From contig CANGIT010000007.1 in the NCBI GenBank assembly GCA_947454155.1, positions 62,001-126,000 on the forward strand: DNA of 64,000 nt, given 5' to 3'. Positions 49,789-58,484 of this stretch are shown piece after piece; position 1 is the stretch's first letter; each line of letters begins with the position of its first letter. The stretch comes from Chitinophagaceae bacterium (lineage in GTDB: Bacteria > Bacteroidota > Bacteroidia > Chitinophagales > Chitinophagaceae). The position numbers and the translations under genes were made by a program. The notes under the pieces were generated by a model. That model was not told the origin of the DNA, did not search any database, and saw nothing but the letters and a program-made list of their open reading frames with translations.

Positions 49789-50148
49789 TTATTTTGTTGT
49801 CAATGACTTCAATAAGTCCTCATCATGTCCCACAATCAGTTGGTCTTCTCCTTCAATCACCGGTCTTTTAATGCAGCTGTTGTGTTCCAGCATCATCTCA
49901 ATGGCTTTGGCCATTGTCAGATTCAAAGCCTCATGATCGGCGGCGATTTTTTTCCAGGTCGTGCCTTTTTTATTCAGTAATTTTTCCCATCCCACCTGCT
50001 TGCTCCAACGTTGCAAGGTGGCCTTGTCGATGCCCAGTTTTTTATAGTCATGAAAGTCAAACTCCACTTGTTGAGCCTTCAACCAGTTCATCGATTTTTT
50101 CACCGAATCGCAATTGGGAATGCCATAAAGTGTTAGTTGCTGTTTCAT
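49789..50148 (-). CDS. ArsC/Spx family thioredoxin-like protein
   Basis: A 119-residue small protein of the ArsC/YffB/Spx fold. The single active cysteine is in NCDSVKK (CxxS, as in YffB-type members), and the conserved Arg is in IKRPVIE. Arsenate reductases need further cysteines in trans or cis, so glutathione- or thioredoxin-linked reduction is possible, but no arsenic genes are close by. It sits 36 bp downstream of the aldo/keto reductase gene. Confidence 0.85.
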   Translation of the reverse strand: MKQQLTLYGIPNCDSVKKSMNWLKAQQVEFDFHDYKKLGIDKATLQRWSKQVGWEKLLNKKGTTWKKIAADHEALNLTMAKAIEMMLEHNSCIKRPVIEGEDQLIVGHDEDLLKSLTTK

Positions 50149-50184
50149 TGTATGATGATGTTTTTAAAAGATGTGACAAATTTT

Positions 50185-51174
50185 TTAGAAATCAGGCAAC
50201 TTGGGTTTGTTCTTCATGATGGCATCGATTTTATCCATCACCTCGGCATTCAGCATTGGCAACACTTCCAGTGATTTCAGATTTTCGGTCAGTTGTTGTT
50301 TTTTGGTGGCTCCCAGGATGGCCGTGCTTACATTGGGATTTTTGATGCACCAGGCGATGCTCAGCGCGGCAGTAGACACATTCATTTTGGCAGCGAGCTC
50401 CGATATTTTTTTCACTTTTTTGACGTTGTCTTCCAGCATCCAGCGATCTTTCAGCCAGTCGAAGCCCTGCAGGCCGAATCGGCTGTTTTTGGGAACCCCA
50501 TCGTTATATTTTCCACTCAGCAATCCCGATGCCAGCGGACTCCAGATGGTAGTGCCCATGCCCACTGTACGGAAAACGTCGAGGTATTCTTTTTCTATTT
50601 TTTCCCTTTCAAACATGTTGTATTGCGGCTGTTCCATCGTAGGTGCCACAAGTCGGTATTCGGCGGCCACACGGTGAGCTTCCATGATTTCGACACCACT
50701 CCATTCGCTGGTTCCCCAGTACAGCACTTTTCCTTGTTGGATCAATGTGTTCATGGCCATGACTGTTTCAGCAATCGGTGTGTTTTTATCCGGACGATGA
50801 CATAAATACATATCCAGATAATCCACCTGCAATCTTTTCAAAGCCTCATCACAGGCTTCTATTACATGCTTTCTGCTGAGACCGGTTTGATTGGGTCTGT
50901 TTTCTTTGCCTCTCCATCCCCAAAACACTTTCGAAGAAACCAAATAAGAACTGCGGTCCCATTTTTTCTTTTTGATCACACGCCCCATCATCTTTTCACT
51001 TTCACCCAAGGCATAAATTTCTGCATTGTCGAAAAAATTGACGCCTTTGTCGTAAGCCATGCCCATCAGCTCATCGGCTGTTTTGTCGTTGATCTGTTTG
51101 CTGAAACTGACCCAGCTGCCAAATGACAAGGCGCTGACCTGAAGTCCTGATTTTCCTAATCTGCGATATTCCAT
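50185..51174 (-). CDS. Aldo/keto reductase (Kv-beta-like)
   Basis: A 329-residue NADPH-dependent reductase. TIM-barrel motifs: FFDNAEIYALGESE (Asp and Tyr of the catalytic set), YLVSSKVFWGW (Lys), YLDMYLCHRPD (His), and IAWCIKNPNVSTAILGATKKQQLTENL for NADPH. The KxWDRSSYLVSSKVFWG segment is that of the potassium-channel beta subunit group, typically acting on aldehydes. I start at 51174 (MEYRRLGKSGLQVS), the family start. Confidence 0.93.
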   Translation of the reverse strand: MEYRRLGKSGLQVSALSFGSWVSFSKQINDKTADELMGMAYDKGVNFFDNAEIYALGESEKMMGRVIKKKKWDRSSYLVSSKVFWGWRGKENRPNQTGLSRKHVIEACDEALKRLQVDYLDMYLCHRPDKNTPIAETVMAMNTLIQQGKVLYWGTSEWSGVEIMEAHRVAAEYRLVAPTMEQPQYNMFEREKIEKEYLDVFRTVGMGTTIWSPLASGLLSGKYNDGVPKNSRFGLQGFDWLKDRWMLEDNVKKVKKISELAAKMNVSTAALSIAWCIKNPNVSTAILGATKKQQLTENLKSLEVLPMLNAEVMDKIDAIMKNKPKLPDF

Positions 51175-51258
51175 AAAATTGATTTTAAGGGTACGAAGGT
51201 AAAACAACCGAAATGAATTCAATCCTCATTAATGATGATGATGCCTGTTTTAAATCAT

Positions 51259-51266
51259 TATTTTTG
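51259..51266 (+). promoter_or_regulatory. -7 element of the DUF1801 gene
   Basis: TATTTTTG matches TAnnTTTG and stands 26 bp before the ATG at 51293. No good -33 element is seen. Confidence 0.45.
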
Positions 51267-51292
51267 TTGCCGGCGAAAAAAAATAATACAAA

Positions 51293-51748
51293 ATGAAATC
51301 AAATGCCACCACTGTAAAGGAATACATCGAGGCGTTGCCCGAAGACAGAAAGCAGGCCATGACCCAATTACTGCAAGTGATCAAGAAAAATCTGCCTAAG
51401 GGTTTCGAGGAAACGATCAGCTATGGCATGGTCGGCTATTGTGTTCCCTTCAGCAAATATCCTGCAGGCTATCATTGCAACACGGCACAACCTTTGCCCT
51501 TCATCAATATCGCATCACAAAAGAATTTCATTGCCGTATATCACATGGGAATCTATGCGGACCCCACATTATTAGAATGGTTCACCAAGGCCTATGCAGC
51601 AGCAGACGCAGGAAAATTGGATATGGGCAAGAGTTGTATTCGGTTTAAGAAAATGGATAAGATTCCTTTTGACCTGATGGGAGAACTGGCAAAAAAAATG
51701 ACAGCCGACCAATGGATCAGCTGTTATGAGAAAGCGTTTAGAAAATGA
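51293..51748 (+). CDS. DUF1801 domain protein
   Basis: A 151-residue cytosolic protein. TVKEYIEALPEDRKQAMTQLLQVIKKNLP, FEETISYGMVGYCVP, NFIAVYHMGIYADP and KKMTADQWISCYEK match the DUF1801 (YdhG-like) group. The biochemical role is not established. It has its own -7 element and is convergent with the DsbA-family gene, 2 bp apart. Confidence 0.9.
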   Translation: MKSNATTVKEYIEALPEDRKQAMTQLLQVIKKNLPKGFEETISYGMVGYCVPFSKYPAGYHCNTAQPLPFINIASQKNFIAVYHMGIYADPTLLEWFTKAYAAADAGKLDMGKSCIRFKKMDKIPFDLMGELAKKMTADQWISCYEKAFRK

Positions 51749-51750
51749 TT

Positions 51751-52410
51751 TTACGATGACTTTTTTTTCATCTCCTCCAAAACAAGATTGATTCTTGCAG
51801 CCAATTCTTCCTGTGTTGTATATCCTCTGGCCACCAGATGAAAAGAGGATGGTCCTGTTTGTATGAACACACAAGGATAACCGGTTACCTGTAACTGTTG
51901 TACGAGACTGAATTCGTAATGCGCCTGGTCTTTACATTCTTCAGATGCCAGCTTCTGATAAAATGATTCGGGGTTGATTCCGTATTTTTCCAACAGGTGT
52001 CTATAGGCCTCATCGTCTGTGAGGTCGCGCCCTTCAAAGTGAAGTGCATATTGCAAATCGCAAGCGAATTCCACCGCTTTTTCGGGATAATATTCTTTGA
52101 ACACACAAAGCGCAATGGCCGGCTTTTCGGAGTGGGGATACCAATCGCTGTCATCAGGGTTGAAGATATGCCATAGAAAATCTTCCCCGAATTTCACGCC
52201 CGTTGTTTCCTCCACCTGCGTGTAGGCTTTGGCGATATATCCGGCCGCCACACCGATATGCACCGGAGTTTCGGGCAAGATCATTCCGCCACTGAGCACT
52301 TCAAAATCGAGCTTGTCTTTAAATTGAACAGTGATATTTTTTATAACTGGGCTAAAACCATAGCACCAGCCGCAATAGGCATCGTAACAGTAGATCAATA
52401 AGGGGTTCAT
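51751..52410 (-). CDS. DsbA-family (FrnE-like) thioredoxin-fold protein
   Basis: A 219-residue cytosolic protein with the thioredoxin-type CGWC motif at Cys13 to Cys16 (YCYDAYCGWCYGFSPV) and the cis-Pro segment VTGYPCVFIQ. The helical insertion between them (about 60-150) is that of the DsbA/FrnE/2-hydroxychromene-carboxylate-isomerase group. With no signal peptide it is probably a cytosolic disulfide handler. The upstream gap (52411-52550) is filled with 9-bp repeats. Confidence 0.9.
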   Translation of the reverse strand: MNPLLIYCYDAYCGWCYGFSPVIKNITVQFKDKLDFEVLSGGMILPETPVHIGVAAGYIAKAYTQVEETTGVKFGEDFLWHIFNPDDSDWYPHSEKPAIALCVFKEYYPEKAVEFACDLQYALHFEGRDLTDDEAYRHLLEKYGINPESFYQKLASEECKDQAHYEFSLVQQLQVTGYPCVFIQTGPSSFHLVARGYTTQEELAARINLVLEEMKKKSS

Positions 52411-52439
52411 AATGTTTGGGGTTTGGATTTATTGTTCAA

Positions 52440-52530
52440 AAGGTTTGATAAGTTTATTTGTTTGGGAGGTTTGGAACGTTTGGAACGTTTGGAACGTTAA
52501 ACATACAAAACCTACCAAACCTACCAAGCT
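52440..52530. repeat. Short 9-bp repeats before polA 3' end
   Basis: TTTGGAACG is repeated three times (about 52469-52497), followed by AAACCTACC units (about 52508-52528), the reverse complement of the AGGTTTGGT unit in the array at 45997-46122. The gap between the DsbA-family start and the polA stop holds nothing else that I can see. Confidence 0.6.
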
Positions 52531-52550
52531 GCTGAAACCTTTTCAAACTA

Positions 52551-55370
52551 TTAATGCGCTTCCAGCCAATTGGCTCCTGATCCTATTTCAGCATCTGTGG
52601 GCACTTCATTGGGCAGTTGCAATGAGTGTTGCATGCAATCGAGTATGACCGGTTTCACCAATTCCAGTTCCTCTTTCACCACATCAAACACGAGTTCGTC
52701 ATGCACCTGCAACAGCATCTTGGATTTGAATTGGTTTGTTTTGAAAGCTTCATGAATTCTTATCATCGCCAGTTTGATCATATCGGCTGCAGTACCCTGT
52801 ATGGGTGAGTTGATGGCGTTTCTTTCGGCAAAGCCGCGTACCGTGAAATTGGAGGAGTTGATGTCGCGCAGCCAGCGTTTTCTTCCCATCAGCGTTTCCA
52901 CATAGCCGTTATCTTTTGCGAAACGGATGGTATCATCCATGTATTGCTGAATCTTGGGAAATTCTTTTTTATAGTTGTCGATGATGTCCTTGGCTTCGGT
53001 GCGTGATATGCCCAGATTTTCGGCGAGGCCGAAAGCACCTTGTCCGTAGATGATACCGAAGTTGACACTTTTGGCTTTGTACCTCATCTCTTTGGTTACT
53101 TCGGCAGGATCCACATTAAACACTTTGGCGGCAGTGGCCGTGTGAATGTCGGCTCCCGTGCGGAAAGCATGACACATGTTTTCATCACCGCTGATGGCGG
53201 CCACAATGCGCAATTCGATTTGAGAATAATCCGCCGATACCAGTACATGGTTTTCATCTCTGGGCACAAATGCCTTTCTGATTTCACGGCCCTTTTCGGT
53301 CCTGATCGGAATGTTCTGCAGATTAGGGTTATTGCTGCTAAGCCTTCCCGTTACGGCCACAGCCTGTGCGTAGCTCGTGTGTACTCTTCCCGTTACAGGA
53401 TGAATCAGCTCGGGCAAGGTATCTACATACGTCGAGCGGAGTTTCGTCAGCTCGCGGAAAGTGAGAATGTCGTCGCAGATCTTATGTTGTACCGCCAGTT
53501 TGGTAAGGATGTCTTCTCCTGTGGCATATTGGCCGGTTTTGGTTTTTTTCGCTTTGGGATCGAGTTTGAGCTTTTCAAACAAAACCTCGCCCAGTTGTCG
53601 GGGTGATGCCAGATTGAATCTTACACCCGCCTGTTCATACACCAGCTCTTCGGCTTTTTTTGCTTCGATCTCCAGTTCTTTGGAATAATGATGAAGAAAA
53701 TCCACATCTACTTTTATCCCTTCAAACTCCATGTCGGTAAGCACTTTCACCAAAGGATTCTCCACTTCTTCAAATACTTTTTCTACGGCGGCCTCCCTGA
53801 TTTTGGGCGCAAACACCTGTTTCAATTGCCAGGTGATGTCGGCATCTTCACCGGCATATTCCGCCACTTTTTCGGGCGCCGCATCGCGCATATTACCTTG
53901 GTTTTTTCCTTTTTTGCCAATCAGCTCTTCAATGGGAATGGGCTGATAGCCCAGATACTTCGCACTCAACAAGTCCATTCCTCTTTTCCCTTCGGGTTCA
54001 ATCACATAATGGGCCAGCATGGTGTCGAATGTCTTACCCTTTATCTCCATTCCATACCATTTCAGCACCAACAGGTCGTATTTGATGTTCTGCCCTATCC
54101 ATCGCTTGTTTTCATCATCAAATAATTGCTGAAAACGGGCCAGCAACGAAAGGCATGCCTGTTTATCGGCCGGACAACTCACATAATAAGCCTCGCCGGG
54201 CTTGACGCAAAAGCTCATGCCCACCAGTTCGGCCAAGTTAGCGTCGATGTTGGTGGTTTCCGTGTCGAAGCAAATTTCGTTTTCCTTTTCAAGAATTGAC
54301 AATAGTTCGTTGAGTTGCGCTTCGTCCTGTATAAGATGATATTGATGAGCAGTGTTGGTGATGTTTTTGTCGGCTACCATCATTGGTGCCTCTTCATTTT
54401 CCGCTTTGTCTTCATCTGCTTTTTTATCAGCAACGGGCTGACCGAAAAGGTCCATTTGGCCCGTTGGCTTGGGTGCGTTGTCTCTTGGCGTCTGTATCTC
54501 CTCTCCCAACAATCTTTTGCCCATTGTTTTAAACTCCAACGCGGTGAACACCTGCATCAGGGCTTCCTTGTTCCATTCTTTGAGCTTGAAGTCTTCTTCA
54601 TGAAATTGTACCGGCACATTGGTGATGATGGTGGCCAGCTTTTTACTCATGATGGCCTTTTCTCTGCCGTTTCTGATTTTTTCGCCGAGGGCGCCTTTGA
54701 TGGCATCGGCATTGGCCAGCACGTTGTCGAGGGTATGAAATTCCTTCAGCAGTTTGGCAGCCGTTTTTTCGCCTACACCCGGAATGCCAGGTATATTATC
54801 AACGGCATCACCCATCATCCCCAGCATATCAATCACCTGCGAGATGTTGGCGATATCCCATTTCTCACAGATTTCCTTCGGCCCCAGTATTTCAAATGTT
54901 CCACCCTGATAGGGTGGTTTGTAAATTTTGATATTTTCAGAAACCAGCTGTCCATAATCTTTGTCGGGCGTCACCATGAATACTTCATAGCCTTCTGTTT
55001 CGGCTTGTTTGGCCAGTGTTCCAATGATATCGTCTGCCTCATAACCATCGCATTCAATTACCGGAATGTTGAATCCTTTGATGATGTTTTTAATGTCGGG
55101 AACCGCCAACAGAATGTCCTCGGGTGTTTCCTGACGATTAGCTTTATAGTCGGCAAAATCCGTGTGTCTTTCTGTAAGCGCGCTGGTATCGAAGCAAACC
55201 GCCATATGGGTGGGATGCTGATTGTTGATCAGATCGATGAGGGCATTGGTAAACCCAAACTGCGCATTGGTATTTTTACCTTCGCTGGTGATTCTCGGGC
55301 TTCTGATCAGTGCGTAATAAGCACGAAACACCAATGCAAAGGCGTCGAGTAGATACAATTTCTTCTGCAT
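52551..55370 (-). CDS. polA: DNA polymerase I
   Basis: A 939-residue enzyme with all three activities. The 5' nuclease domain (about 1-300) begins KKLYLLDAFALVFRAYYALI and includes the metal Asp cluster DGYEADDIIGTLAK and the DNMLGMMGDAVDNIPGIPGVG-type helix-hairpin region. The proofreading domain (about 340-540) keeps FDTETTNID, NIKYDLL and YAGEDAD, so it is probably active. The polymerase domain shows motif A DYSQIELR, motif B RYKAKSVNFGIIYGQ and motif C VHDELVFDV. A Lys/Asp/Glu-rich linker lies at about 300-335. It is 57 bp downstream of the DPP IV gene. Confidence 0.98.
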   Translation of the reverse strand: MQKKLYLLDAFALVFRAYYALIRSPRITSEGKNTNAQFGFTNALIDLINNQHPTHMAVCFDTSALTERHTDFADYKANRQETPEDILLAVPDIKNIIKGFNIPVIECDGYEADDIIGTLAKQAETEGYEVFMVTPDKDYGQLVSENIKIYKPPYQGGTFEILGPKEICEKWDIANISQVIDMLGMMGDAVDNIPGIPGVGEKTAAKLLKEFHTLDNVLANADAIKGALGEKIRNGREKAIMSKKLATIITNVPVQFHEEDFKLKEWNKEALMQVFTALEFKTMGKRLLGEEIQTPRDNAPKPTGQMDLFGQPVADKKADEDKAENEEAPMMVADKNITNTAHQYHLIQDEAQLNELLSILEKENEICFDTETTNIDANLAELVGMSFCVKPGEAYYVSCPADKQACLSLLARFQQLFDDENKRWIGQNIKYDLLVLKWYGMEIKGKTFDTMLAHYVIEPEGKRGMDLLSAKYLGYQPIPIEELIGKKGKNQGNMRDAAPEKVAEYAGEDADITWQLKQVFAPKIREAAVEKVFEEVENPLVKVLTDMEFEGIKVDVDFLHHYSKELEIEAKKAEELVYEQAGVRFNLASPRQLGEVLFEKLKLDPKAKKTKTGQYATGEDILTKLAVQHKICDDILTFRELTKLRSTYVDTLPELIHPVTGRVHTSYAQAVAVTGRLSSNNPNLQNIPIRTEKGREIRKAFVPRDENHVLVSADYSQIELRIVAAISGDENMCHAFRTGADIHTATAAKVFNVDPAEVTKEMRYKAKSVNFGIIYGQGAFGLAENLGISRTEAKDIIDNYKKEFPKIQQYMDDTIRFAKDNGYVETLMGRKRWLRDINSSNFTVRGFAERNAINSPIQGTAADMIKLAMIRIHEAFKTNQFKSKMLLQVHDELVFDVVKEELELVKPVILDCMQHSLQLPNEVPTDAEIGSGANWLEAH

Positions 55371-55384
55371 GTTGTAAAAATAGG

Positions 55385-55401
55385 AATTCCCACAGGGAAT
55401 T
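55385..55401 (-). terminator. Hairpin between DPP IV and polA
   Basis: AATTCCC (55385-55391) and GGGAATT (55395-55401) form perfect 7-bp arms with a 3-nt loop. On the minus strand it is followed by CCTATTTTTA, so it could be a weak terminator for the DPP IV gene. The T run is imperfect. Confidence 0.4.
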
Positions 55402-55426
55402 GAAGAATTAAGAATGACAGGTATTT

Positions 55427-57562
55427 CTACTTCATCATCTCTTTCGGCACGGCTTTCTCCAGTAAGTACTGATAAATGAATTTTGTTTTAAGATTCTGAT
55501 AGTGGAGCCATTTGTTGCCACCCCATCCATGACGACCACCGCTGTAGGGCATGAATTCAAAATCTTTTTTAAGATCCTGAAGTTTGCTCACAAACTGAAT
55601 GCTGTTTTGCAAATGCACATTCTCATCCACAATACCATGAACGATCTGCAACATGCCTTTGTATTTATCGGCATGGTTTAAAACTGAACTTGATTTGTAA
55701 CCAGCCGGATTGTCGGATGGCGTTCCCATATATCTTTCGGTATAATGAGAATCGTAAAGGGTCCAATCGATGACGCTGCCGCCTGCCATACCATGGGTGA
55801 ACACCTCCGAACCGTAGGTGAGCGCGTAGCAGGTCATGTAACCGCCATAGCTGAAACCGGTGATGCATATTTTTTTCGGGTCGGCCTGTCCGTTAGCGAT
55901 GAGCCATTTCACCATGGTGCTGTAGTCTTTCATCTCCCAATAACCCAGATTGTGATACATGTAGTTGACGCCTTCTTTACCGAAATGGCCACTGGCCCTG
56001 TGGTCCATGGCTACCTGTATCAATCCTTCTTTCGCATACCACTGTTGTGCACCGGTCAAAGACCAGCTGTCCATCACCGTACCGGCGTTAGGGCCGCCAT
56101 AAATGGAGATCAGCACAGGGTATACTTTTCCTTTCTCCATGTTAGAAGGCCAGGTGATCTTCATCGGCAAGGCATACAAACTATCGTCGCTCATTACACG
56201 AATCAGCTCTGTTTTGGCCAATGCAGTACTGTCGAACTGAGGCCCTTTGGCGTCGGCAAGCACTTTGATGATTTTTCCTTTGCTGCTCACCATGGCAAAC
56301 TGGTTAGGCGTAGTGGCATTGTTGTAAGTAGTGGTGAAATAAGAACCTTCGGTTGAGATATTGACAGCGAAATGGTTGTAATCGCCAAACGTAAGCCTTT
56401 GCATTTTCTTGCCATCGAAGTTTACGCGATACAAGTCTTTACGGGCGGTATTTTCCTTGCGGGCAGTGAAATACACCACGCTGTTTTTCTCATCCACAAA
56501 TTCAATGTCGGTCACGTTGGTGTTAGGCGTGTTGGTCATGTCATTTTTCAGATGGCCATCCATGTCGTACAGATAAATATGCTGATAACCACTTTGGTCG
56601 CTGAGGTACAGGAACCCTTTTCCATTTTTCAGGAAGCTGATGCGTCTTCCTTCGTCATCCAGACTGATCCAGGTTTTTTGTGTTTCAGTGAGATAAGTTT
56701 TTTTTGAACCGTCGGAAGGATTCACTTCCCAGATCTTCAATTCATTTTGCTTACGGTTCATCCATTGTACAAGCAATGTGCTGCCATCGGGCTTCCAGTA
56801 AGGCAATCCAAAATACTGGTCGTCTTTTTCATTGAAATCAGCCCAAACAATTGTGCCGCCATTAGGAGTCACAATGCCCACTTTTACTTCTGGATTGGCA
56901 TCGCCTACTTTTGGATAACGGATTTCATCCACATAACCGTGCTGGCCGATGGCGTCGGTCAAGGTATAGGTGGGCACTTTGCTGTCGTCCGATCTGAAAA
57001 AAGCAAGATGCTTGCTGTCGGGGCTCCACCAAAAGGATCTGTATTGAGAAGCTCTGCCTAAAATCTCTTCCATGTACACCCAGCTGGCATAGCCATTCAA
57101 AATCACATTCGATCCGTCGAATGTCAGCTGCGTTATTTTGGCGTCGTTCACACCAACCGTATAGAGATTGTTCAATTTGGTGAAAGCCACATAATTTCCA
57201 TCGGGACTCAATGTGGGGTTGCTTTCTTCAACATCGTCATTTGTCAGTTGCTTGGGAACATCGTTGACCTTTATATAAATGTCGTTGGATTTGATGTAGG
57301 GTTGATTCGTTCTTTTGGCTACATGCTGTTCTTCTTCTGTAGCCGGTCTTTCACTTCCGTTTTTTGCATCGATGACCACATGACCATTGGGGCCGAAATA
57401 ATAAAAATGACTGTCGTCGAGCCATCTGCCGCTTGTTGGAAGCGGATTGATGATCCCCTTGAAATCATTTTTAAAATACTGATCACCGGTAAGTGGTTTT
57501 TTTTGTGCGTTTACACTAAACAGTAACATCAAGGCTAATGAAAAACTAATGAGCTTATGCAT
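55427..57562 (-). CDS. S9B dipeptidyl peptidase IV, exported
   Basis: A 711-residue exopeptidase. The signal peptide ends at VNAQ (about residue 19). The N-terminal beta-propeller (about 60-430) has the entrance motif YASWVYMEEILGR with the paired glutamates that hold the substrate N-terminus. The alpha/beta-hydrolase domain has GFSYGG with Ser571, Asp646 (IVDENVH) and His678 (GGRHGWGG). It releases X-Pro dipeptides in the periplasm or at the surface. The length is normal for Bacteroidota DPP IV. Confidence 0.96.
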   Translation of the reverse strand: MHKLISFSLALMLLFSVNAQKKPLTGDQYFKNDFKGIINPLPTSGRWLDDSHFYYFGPNGHVVIDAKNGSERPATEEEQHVAKRTNQPYIKSNDIYIKVNDVPKQLTNDDVEESNPTLSPDGNYVAFTKLNNLYTVGVNDAKITQLTFDGSNVILNGYASWVYMEEILGRASQYRSFWWSPDSKHLAFFRSDDSKVPTYTLTDAIGQHGYVDEIRYPKVGDANPEVKVGIVTPNGGTIVWADFNEKDDQYFGLPYWKPDGSTLLVQWMNRKQNELKIWEVNPSDGSKKTYLTETQKTWISLDDEGRRISFLKNGKGFLYLSDQSGYQHIYLYDMDGHLKNDMTNTPNTNVTDIEFVDEKNSVVYFTARKENTARKDLYRVNFDGKKMQRLTFGDYNHFAVNISTEGSYFTTTYNNATTPNQFAMVSSKGKIIKVLADAKGPQFDSTALAKTELIRVMSDDSLYALPMKITWPSNMEKGKVYPVLISIYGGPNAGTVMDSWSLTGAQQWYAKEGLIQVAMDHRASGHFGKEGVNYMYHNLGYWEMKDYSTMVKWLIANGQADPKKICITGFSYGGYMTCYALTYGSEVFTHGMAGGSVIDWTLYDSHYTERYMGTPSDNPAGYKSSSVLNHADKYKGMLQIVHGIVDENVHLQNSIQFVSKLQDLKKDFEFMPYSGGRHGWGGNKWLHYQNLKTKFIYQYLLEKAVPKEMMK

Positions 57563-57616
57563 GGAAGTTGTTTTTTATAAAGATATACAAGATAGGAATT
57601 TTGACGGCTTGGGTCT

Positions 57617-58315
57617 TTAATTACAGTTGATGAATTTTTTCAAATCGGGATGATCGAATGTGAATTCAATGGTTTTATTGTATAGACATTCATTTACAAT
57701 CAAGGGAAGCGATCTGATATTTTTTGCTTGAACCATCAGTTGATAAATGGGAATTCGTTCGGGCTCTTCTTGATGGTTGTAATAATTTTCGACTACGGTC
57801 ACCGATTGTCCGGCAATGGAAGTAAAGTGAAAAATGAGCTCTCTTCCAACCGCCTTCACCCGGTATGTTTTTTCATTGACCTTTTTAAAACTGATGATCG
57901 GCAAAACCTGTGGGCCTTCTCCGCTGATTTCGAGTAAAGTACTGTCGGTAAAAAGCAAGGCGGAATAATTCAAAAAATCACAGGGATAATAAGCGTAGGG
58001 TTTTTGCTTGTACAGCTGTATGGTAATCCATTGCTTCGGAAAACTTCCAAACCTGATTGTATGAAATGGGGTTTCGTTTTCGTTCAGTGTTTTTAGTTGT
58101 TCGGTGTAATCTTCTTGCTGATATTCAGCAAAATTGAAATCGGAAATGGTTTTGTATTTTTCGGAGTTTTTATTGGGCTCTATGTATATGCAGTTTTCTT
58201 TTTCTTTTTTTAAAAAGACGGTATCCTGGTGCTGCATTTGAGCAATGGAAAGACAAGGTGAAAAGAAAATTATCAGAAAGCCAGTTGCCTTATTGATTTT
58301 TTTTGGTGGTACCAT
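57617..58315 (-). CDS. Exported protein, unrecognised
   Basis: A 232-residue product starting at 58315 (MVPPKKINKATGFLIIFF), with a short signal peptide ending SIAQ (about residue 26). The mature part is mixed strand with aromatic residues (PKQWITIQLYKQKPYAYYPCDFLNY) and two or three cysteines; I see no motif. An upstream ATG at 58390 would translate through the REP-like hairpins, adding repeated PRRGD residues, and I reject it. The gene therefore begins directly at the edge of the REP cluster, which may have replaced its original upstream region. Confidence 0.6.
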   Translation of the reverse strand: MVPPKKINKATGFLIIFFSPCLSIAQMQHQDTVFLKKEKENCIYIEPNKNSEKYKTISDFNFAEYQQEDYTEQLKTLNENETPFHTIRFGSFPKQWITIQLYKQKPYAYYPCDFLNYSALLFTDSTLLEISGEGPQVLPIISFKKVNEKTYRVKAVGRELIFHFTSIAGQSVTVVENYYNHQEEPERIPIYQLMVQAKNIRSLPLIVNECLYNKTIEFTFDHPDLKKFINCN

Positions 58316-58316
58316 T

Positions 58317-58402
58317 GTGTCACCCCTGCGGGGTTTTATAATCCTGTCACCCCTTCGGGGTTTTGTTGTTTTTTGGTTGCTTCCTGTCACCCCTCCGGGG
58401 TT
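58317..58402. repeat. Three REP-like hairpins
   Basis: The element TGTCACCCCTNCGGGGTT, or close to it, occurs at about 58317-58337, 58343-58364 and 58383-58402. Each contains ACCCC/GGGGT arms around a 3-nt loop, differing in the loop (TGC, TTC, TCC), so compensation within the stem is kept while the loop varies. The CCTGTC flank is shared by copies 2 and 3. Spacings are 26 and 40 bp. They lie upstream of the exported-protein gene and downstream of lysS. Confidence 0.85.
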
Positions 58403-58484
58403 ACCATCATATCAATTGTGCAGGGTTTGGAGTTGATTTGTAGACTTTTACTGAGCTGCTCATTTTACATTCAATGTATTCTCC

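Noticed and set aside
54315..55352. 345-residue antisense frame inside polA
   Set aside because: The polA frame is fully supported by motifs; the antisense frame has no homology features.
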